The translations under genes were made by a program, and so were the position numbers. A stretch of 32,856 bases of DNA from 2-01-FULL-49-17 sp964553025 (GTDB lineage Bacteria; Patescibacteriota; Minisyncoccia; 2-02-FULL-40-12; GWA2-44-9), in the NCBI GenBank assembly GCA_964553025.1, contig CAZKJF010000012.1, forward strand, positions 1 through 32,856. Direction: 5' to 3'. The notes under the pieces are model-generated. The model ran no database searches, had not been told where the DNA came from, and worked only from the letters and a program-made list of their open reading frames with translations. Shown piece by piece: positions 28,784-32,856 of the stretch. How positions within the stretch are numbered: position 1 is the stretch's first letter; every line of letters begins with the position of its first letter.

Positions 28784-30064
28784 ATGACTTCCCTAGAGCT
28801 TACCACATTTGTCAAAAAACTCCCGATGGCGCCGGGCGTATATTTATTTCAAAATGCCGGAGGGCAAAATATCTATATCGGCAAAGCGTCTTCCCTGCGC
28901 GCCCGAGTGCGTTCTTATCGCGACGCGGCGGATCCGCGCATCCGAAAAATGGTCGCTGCCGCGGCCGGGCTGAAATTCATCCGGACGGATTCGGAAATCG
29001 AAGCCCTGATTTTAGAATCCAACCTCATCAAGCAAAAGCAGCCGCAGTTCAATATCATGCTTCGGGACGACAAGCAGTATTTTTATGTCGGTTTTACGAA
29101 AGAAGAATTCCCGAGAATTATCCTGACCCATCAGCCGCATGACCCCACCGTTGCCTATATCGGGCCGTTCACCGAAGGCACCCCGCTGAAAGCCGCGCTT
29201 CGATTCCTGCGAACCATTTTTCCTTACTGCACCTGCACCCAGCGGCATCATAATTTCTGTCTGAATTATCATATCGGCAAATGCCTTGGCTATTGCTGCC
29301 TTCGCGAGGATTCACGATACATGGATCCCGAACAGCGCCCGCGGGCGCTTGAGCACTATGCGGCAAATATCCGCGCGATCAAAGAAATTCTTGAAGGCAA
29401 AAAATCCACGCTCATCAAAAGCCTGATGAAGGAAATGGATCGCTTAGCCCGAAACGATAAGATGGAGGATGCGATTATGCTTCGAAACAAAATCGCCCGC
29501 CTTGAACATATTTTCGAACATGCCCGGATCGTAAAAAATTCAGAAATTCTTCGCCGACATGAACCGTTTCTGGCCCGTATTTTGAAAACAGGCAAGACAA
29601 TCCGGCGGATTGAGGGCTATGACATCTCGAACATCCACGGCCAGCATGCCGTCGGCGTAATGGTAATGTTCAGAGACGGCGCGGCCGATAAGAATTTCTA
29701 TCGGCTGTTCAACATCAAAACGGTTAGGGGCGCTAATGACACGGCGATGCTGTCCGAAGTGCTGCAGCGGCGCTTGAATCACGAGGAATGGCCATTTCCC
29801 GATCTTATGGTTGTCGACGGCGGCAAAGGCCAAACGAACGCGGCTCGCGCGACGCTCGCCGCGCTGGGCATCCAGATCCCCGTCATCGGCCTCGTAAAGG
29901 ACGCCCGCCACTCCGGCCGCGCGATCATCGTGCCCGGCCGCACCCAGCCCGTCCCGCTCTCCAAGCTATCGCCCGCCGACCGGAATCTGCTCCTGGCTGT
30001 TGATGGCGAAGCTCACCGCTTCGCCATCGGCCACTACCGCCGCACTCACCGCCGCCAGCTCTGA
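28784..30064 (+). CDS. uvrC: UvrC-family excinuclease subunit lacking the HhH tail
   Basis: This 426-residue protein makes the two cuts around a lesion in UvrABC repair. The N-terminal GIY-YIG nuclease has GVY (18-20) and YIG (31-33). A Cys cluster follows (C149, C151, C159, C167, C171, C172), at the place where UvrC binds an iron-sulfur cluster. A UVR helix pair lies at about 205-245. The RNase H-like nuclease keeps GYDIS (D280), VVDGGKGQ (D345) and EAHRFAI (H411). It ends right after this domain, so the usual C-terminal helix-hairpin-helix DNA-binding part is absent (usual length about 600). First gene of a plus-strand cluster. Confidence 0.92.
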   Translation: MTSLELTTFVKKLPMAPGVYLFQNAGGQNIYIGKASSLRARVRSYRDAADPRIRKMVAAAAGLKFIRTDSEIEALILESNLIKQKQPQFNIMLRDDKQYFYVGFTKEEFPRIILTHQPHDPTVAYIGPFTEGTPLKAALRFLRTIFPYCTCTQRHHNFCLNYHIGKCLGYCCLREDSRYMDPEQRPRALEHYAANIRAIKEILEGKKSTLIKSLMKEMDRLARNDKMEDAIMLRNKIARLEHIFEHARIVKNSEILRRHEPFLARILKTGKTIRRIEGYDISNIHGQHAVGVMVMFRDGAADKNFYRLFNIKTVRGANDTAMLSEVLQRRLNHEEWPFPDLMVVDGGKGQTNAARATLAALGIQIPVIGLVKDARHSGRAIIVPGRTQPVPLSKLSPADRNLLLAVDGEAHRFAIGHYRRTHRRQL

Positions 30065-30068
30065 TAGA

Positions 30069-30097
30069 TTGCTCTTTTTTGCCGAAAATGCTATGGT
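30069..30097 (+). promoter_or_regulatory. Promoter of the holin-4-like gene and secG
   Basis: The -35 is TTGCTC (30069-30074), the spacer 17 bp and the -10 an extended TGC-TATGGT (30092-30097). The leader is about eight bases. Confidence 0.6.
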
Positions 30098-30111
30098 AGA
30101 TAGCGTCGAAA

Positions 30112-30459
30112 ATGATTAGTTTTCTAGTCAGAATTATCGGCAATGCGGCGGCTTTATATGCGGCATACCTGCTGGTTCCGGGTTTTGTCGTGTCCGGCGG
30201 AATCGAGCAGTATCTCATCGCCGGCTTGGGCCTGGCTATCCTCAACATGACGGTCCGCCCGATCCTGAAAGCCATCTCGTTTCCGATAATCATTCTGACC
30301 CTGGGCCTGTTCACTATTGTGATCAACGCCCTCATGCTCTGGATCCTCGACTATTTCCTGGCTTCGCTCTCAATCGGCGACGTTATGGCGCTTGTCTGGG
30401 CGACTATTATCATCAGTATCGTAAATCTGATTGTCTCCGTAATCCGCAAAATATTCTAA
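30112..30459 (+). CDS. Holin-4-superfamily-like four-helix membrane protein
   Basis: This 115-residue protein with four hydrophobic helices matches the Phage_holin_4_2 family. LVPGFVVSGGIEQYLIAGLGLAILNMTVRPILKAISFPIIILTLGLF is the typical core with its NMTVRPILK loop. Despite the name, chromosomal members are widespread and not phage-linked; their role is unknown. It is probably co-transcribed with secG, which starts 11 nt after its stop. Confidence 0.88.
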   Translation: MISFLVRIIGNAAALYAAYLLVPGFVVSGGIEQYLIAGLGLAILNMTVRPILKAISFPIIILTLGLFTIVINALMLWILDYFLASLSIGDVMALVWATIIISIVNLIVSVIRKIF

Positions 30460-30469
30460 TTCTATTTCT

Positions 30470-30697
30470 ATGGCTACCATCGCAAAATTCCTTCCCTATG
30501 TTCAGATCGTCTTGTCGGTCCTCCTGATCGCTTCCATTCTGCTTCAACAGCGCGGCGCAGGCATGTCTTCGGCTTTCGGGGGCATGAACATGGAATACAG
30601 CTCCAAGCGCGGCATCGAAAAAGTTCTCTATTACGCCACCATGGTCATCGCCGCTCTCTTCCTTATCGCTGCCGTCATCAGCGTCCGGTTAGCATAG
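30470..30697 (+). CDS. secG: Protein translocase subunit SecG
   Basis: This 75-residue protein has two membrane helices (about 8-25 and 52-72). The SecG loop between them reads LLQQRGAGMSSAFGGMNMEYSSKRGIEK. SecG assists SecYE/SecA export. It would support the many exported proteins here. A strong terminator follows. Confidence 0.93.
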   Translation: MATIAKFLPYVQIVLSVLLIASILLQQRGAGMSSAFGGMNMEYSSKRGIEKVLYYATMVIAALFLIAAVISVRLA

Positions 30698-30698
30698 C

Positions 30699-30731
30699 AA
30701 CATCATTCCGCTTCGCGGAATGATGTTTTTT
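30699..30731 (+). terminator. secG terminator
   Basis: A 13-bp perfect stem AACATCATTCCGC/GCGGAATGATGTT with a TTC loop is followed by TTTT. The next ATG (30737) comes only a few bases later. Confidence 0.85.
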
Positions 30732-30736
30732 CCCGC

Positions 30737-32518
30737 ATGTTCAATAACGATCATCATCCTATCGAAGACTTTTTCGGCGTCAAACATGACGCCGAAAAAG
30801 GCCAGCAGAAACAGCCGCTCAAAGAGGCGGTCAAGCGGCCGAGTCTCTGGTCGCGTCTTCGATTGCTGCCGAAAGTGCTCTCAATACGCGAGCGCTATTT
30901 CATTCTACTGCTGCTGATTGTCGGGGGCGCCTCGCTTGTGGCAATCCCCTTTACCAGCTATTACCACTATACTCAAGCCGCGCCCGCTCCGGGCGGCGCA
31001 TTTAGCGAAGGCGTCGTCGGCGAACCGCGCCATGTTAATCCACTTCTGTCTCAAACCAACGACGCCGACCGCGATCTCGTCAGTTTAACCTACTCCAGTC
31101 TTTTGAAATACAATCCTGATGGCAAATTAGTCCCTGATCTGGCCAAGTCATACGACATTTCCAGCGATGAACTCAATTACACCGTATATCTGAAAGACAA
31201 CGCCGTCTGGTCGGACGGCCAGCCGGTTACCGCCGATGATGTCGTCTTTACCATCCAAACCGCTCAAAACGCCGATTACGGCAGTCTTCAGCGCATCAAT
31301 TGGCAGGGCGTTGAAGTCCAGAAGGTCAACGATGCGACGGTTATTTTCAAACTCAAAACCAAATACGCCCAATTCCTTAATAATTTCACCATCGGCATCC
31401 TGCCCAAGCACATCTGGGAGAACGTCAAGCCGATCAATTTCGGCGTATCCGATTTTAATTTGAAGCCTGTCGGTTCCGGGCCGTATATCTTTTCAAAACT
31501 CCAGAAAGACGATCTTGGCCGCATCAAGTCTTACGAACTCGTCGCCAACAAAAACTACTATGACGGCCGGCCGTATATCGACACCATTACGCTTAAATTT
31601 TACGATACGGAGGATCAGATGATTGATGCATACAACAACAACGATATCCAAAATCTTTCATATATCTCGCCGCGCAACATCAAAAAGCTTAAGTTCAAAC
31701 AGCGTTTAGACATTAAAACCATCGACTTGCCGCGCTACTTCGGCGTCTTCTTCAATCAAACCGCTAATCCGATTCTCGCCGACAAAAACGTCCGTTTGGC
31801 TTTGAATTACGGAACCGACCGCCAAGCCCTGGTAGATAATATTCTAAACGGCAACGGCAATGTTATTTATTCGCCGCTGATCGAAAACGTCCTTGGTATC
31901 GGCGATGATATCACCAAGTACGCCTATGACCCGGCTCAAGCCCAGACTATCCTGGAAGCCGCCGGCTGGACCAAAGGTAGTGACGGCATTTTACGCAAAA
32001 ATAATGCGCCGCTAGCCGTGCATATCACTACATCCACGTTTCCCGAATTAGCCGACATCGCCAACCTCCTCAAGGATCAATGGAGCGCGCTGGGCGTCCA
32101 GGTTACTGTCGACGTCCTGGCCGCGCCCCAGCTCCAGCAAGTTATCAAAGAACGGAGCTACGAGGCCCTCCTGTTCGGGGAAATCTTGAATCTTGATCCG
32201 GACCCGTTCAGCTTGTGGCATTCATCCCAGACCAAAGACCCCGGCTTGAATCTCGCCCTTTACAGCAACACGACTGCAGACGGCATTCTTGAGTCGGCCC
32301 GCCAGACGCTCAATCCCGCCGATCGGGCCAAAAAATACGACGACTTTCAGAAATTAGTTATCGCCGACGCGCCCGTAGTAGTCTTGTACAATCCCGTGTA
32401 TCTATACCCGCAAACCAGCGCCATCAAGGGCTTTGACGCTTCCGTCATTTCGATGCCTTCTGACCGATTTTCGAACATAGAAAGCTGGTATATAGACACG
32501 AAACGAGTGGGGAAATAG
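30737..32518 (+). CDS. Membrane-anchored family 5 solute-binding protein
   Basis: This 593-residue protein has a basic cytoplasmic N-terminus (1-50) and one membrane helix (about 54-72). The external domain is of the DppA/OppA type (family 5, peptide/nickel). Landmarks are GEPRHVNPLLS, LVSLTYSSLLKYNPDGKLVPDLAKSYD, DNAVWSDGQPVTADDVVFTI and VGSGPYIF. It binds peptides or other ligands for an ABC importer. No permease or ATPase genes are adjacent. Anchoring by an uncleaved helix replaces the usual lipoprotein signal. The ATG lies right after the secG terminator; no promoter is visible, so readthrough or a longer upstream promoter is needed. Confidence 0.92.
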   Translation: MFNNDHHPIEDFFGVKHDAEKGQQKQPLKEAVKRPSLWSRLRLLPKVLSIRERYFILLLLIVGGASLVAIPFTSYYHYTQAAPAPGGAFSEGVVGEPRHVNPLLSQTNDADRDLVSLTYSSLLKYNPDGKLVPDLAKSYDISSDELNYTVYLKDNAVWSDGQPVTADDVVFTIQTAQNADYGSLQRINWQGVEVQKVNDATVIFKLKTKYAQFLNNFTIGILPKHIWENVKPINFGVSDFNLKPVGSGPYIFSKLQKDDLGRIKSYELVANKNYYDGRPYIDTITLKFYDTEDQMIDAYNNNDIQNLSYISPRNIKKLKFKQRLDIKTIDLPRYFGVFFNQTANPILADKNVRLALNYGTDRQALVDNILNGNGNVIYSPLIENVLGIGDDITKYAYDPAQAQTILEAAGWTKGSDGILRKNNAPLAVHITTSTFPELADIANLLKDQWSALGVQVTVDVLAAPQLQQVIKERSYEALLFGEILNLDPDPFSLWHSSQTKDPGLNLALYSNTTADGILESARQTLNPADRAKKYDDFQKLVIADAPVVVLYNPVYLYPQTSAIKGFDASVISMPSDRFSNIESWYIDTKRVGK

Positions 32519-32524
32519 GAGAGA

Positions 32525-32553
32525 TTGACTTTCGGCCGGCAGAGGAGTATACT
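32525..32553 (+). promoter_or_regulatory. Strong promoter before the tRNA-Leu region
   Basis: The -35 is TTGACT (32525-32530), the spacer 17 bp and the -10 TATACT (32548-32553). The start should be near 32560. Confidence 0.8.
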
Positions 32554-32559
32554 GAATCT

Positions 32560-32659
32560 ATCGTTATTTCTCTCGATATATTCAGGAAATAGCTTCTCTG
32601 CTTCGTACCTTTCAATGCATTGCCCCTAAAGACCGCCGCAAGCGGCGGTCTTTAGGGGC
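32560..32659 (+). ncRNA. Candidate small RNA or tRNA-Leu leader
   Basis: About 100 nt between the promoter and an 18-bp perfect hairpin (32622-32659: GCCCCTAAAGACCGCCGC, AA, and its complement) contain no SD or persuasive ORF. If the hairpin ends transcription, this is a small RNA. Its T tract is short and inside the arm, so readthrough into tRNA-Leu (32665) is equally likely, making it a precursor leader. Confidence 0.4.
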
Positions 32660-32664
32660 GTATC

Positions 32665-32748
32665 GGGCGAGTGGTGGAACTGGCAGACACGTACGCTTCA
32701 GGTGCGTATGGCCGTAAGGCTGTGAGGGTTCAAATCCCTCCTCGCCCA
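32665..32748 (+). tRNA. tRNA-Leu (CAG)
   Basis: This is an 84-nt class II tRNA. The acceptor GGGCGAG pairs with CTCGCCC, and the anticodon arm TACGC-TTCAGGT-GCGTA gives CAG. There is a short variable arm, a T arm GAGGG-TTCAAAT-CCCTC and discriminator A. CCA is not encoded. Confidence 0.95.
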
Positions 32749-32842
32749 CAGAAAATTAAATCTCTTATACCCTGCTTTTCAGATTCTCGTTTGTAGTTTT
32801 TACTTCCAACGAACAGCTGTAAACAGTTAAGGAGAATTACCC

Positions 32843-32856
32843 ATGTCAGAAGAACA
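32843..32856 (+). CDS. Start of a gene cut by the window end
   Basis: An ATG with GGAG (32831-32834) eight bases upstream opens MSEE and runs off the window. Too short to identify. The 95 nt between tRNA-Leu and this ATG hold no other clear signal. Confidence 0.6.

Noticed and set aside
30112..30459. Prophage lysis gene (holin)
   Set aside because: The family name is misleading. No other phage genes are near, and the gene sits before secG as an ordinary chromosomal member.
1..32856. Alternative genetic code with TGA read as Gly (known in some related phyla)
   Set aside because: TGA ends lipase, htpX and murD at normal family positions in ATGA overlaps, so TGA is a stop here.
1..32856. CRISPR array or intact transposon
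   Set aside because: No regularly spaced direct repeats, no cas genes and no intact transposase found. Only the recombinase remnant at 13.8-14.2 kb.

Overview
The window looks like chromosome from a small-genome bacterium of the candidate phyla radiation (Patescibacteria, probably Parcubacteria-like). This is inferred from gene content, not from a marker tree. Supporting points are a bacterial RRM protein, a pyruvate kinase without its C-terminal domain, a UvrC without its helix-hairpin-helix tail, tight ATGA gene overlaps, a degenerate serine-recombinase tail ending inside a tRNA gene, and many short unknown membrane or anchored proteins. The code appears to be the standard bacterial one: TAA, TAG and TGA all end recognisable proteins, including TGA at the ATGA junctions.

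Layout. 1-2.5 kb: RRM RNA-binding protein, anchored DsbA-like oxidoreductase, a 38-residue Cys-rich peptide, a small gene interrupted by an in-frame TAG, and a diguanylate cyclase. 2.5-6.8 kb: secreted LCAT-type lipase with a membrane partner, then a Ser/Gly/Tyr-rich surface protein. 6.8-13.3 kb: short accessory genes (half-size EamA transporter, YbjQ, coiled-coil C39-like hydrolase, PhnB-like VOC protein, SHOCT protein) and a gene-poor, hairpin-rich stretch at 10.55-10.99 kb. 13.4-14.6 kb: remains of a mobile element against tRNA-Asn, and a short transcription unit of unknown product. 14.6-21 kb: dnaG-rpoD with a 134-nt coding overlap, set among three exported or anchored proteins with Shine-Dalgarno (SD) leaders, and mscL. 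21-25.3 kb: lemA-htpX-murD-pyk operon, then tRNA-Ser and a DUF167 gene. 25.3-27.8 kb: groES-groEL under a CIRCE-like operator. 27.8-32.85 kb: nucleotidyltransferase, and on the plus strand uvrC, a holin-4-like membrane protein, secG, an anchored solute-binding protein, tRNA-Leu and the start of a further gene.

Expression signals are readable. Promoters fit TTGnnn-16/17-TATAnT, often with an extended TGn -10. In at least six genes the -10 ends exactly six bases before the ATG, which predicts leaderless mRNAs. A second class has a leader and a good SD, and these are mostly exported, odd or possibly acquired genes. Several leaders or gene-free transcripts are strongly structured: the leader before the SHOCT gene (13223-13413), the minus-strand stretch 10551-10918, the unit 14306-14587, the unit 32560-32659, and the leader of the RRM gene. 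The 13.2-13.4 kb leader and the 10.5-10.9 kb region are the best candidates for undescribed RNA elements.
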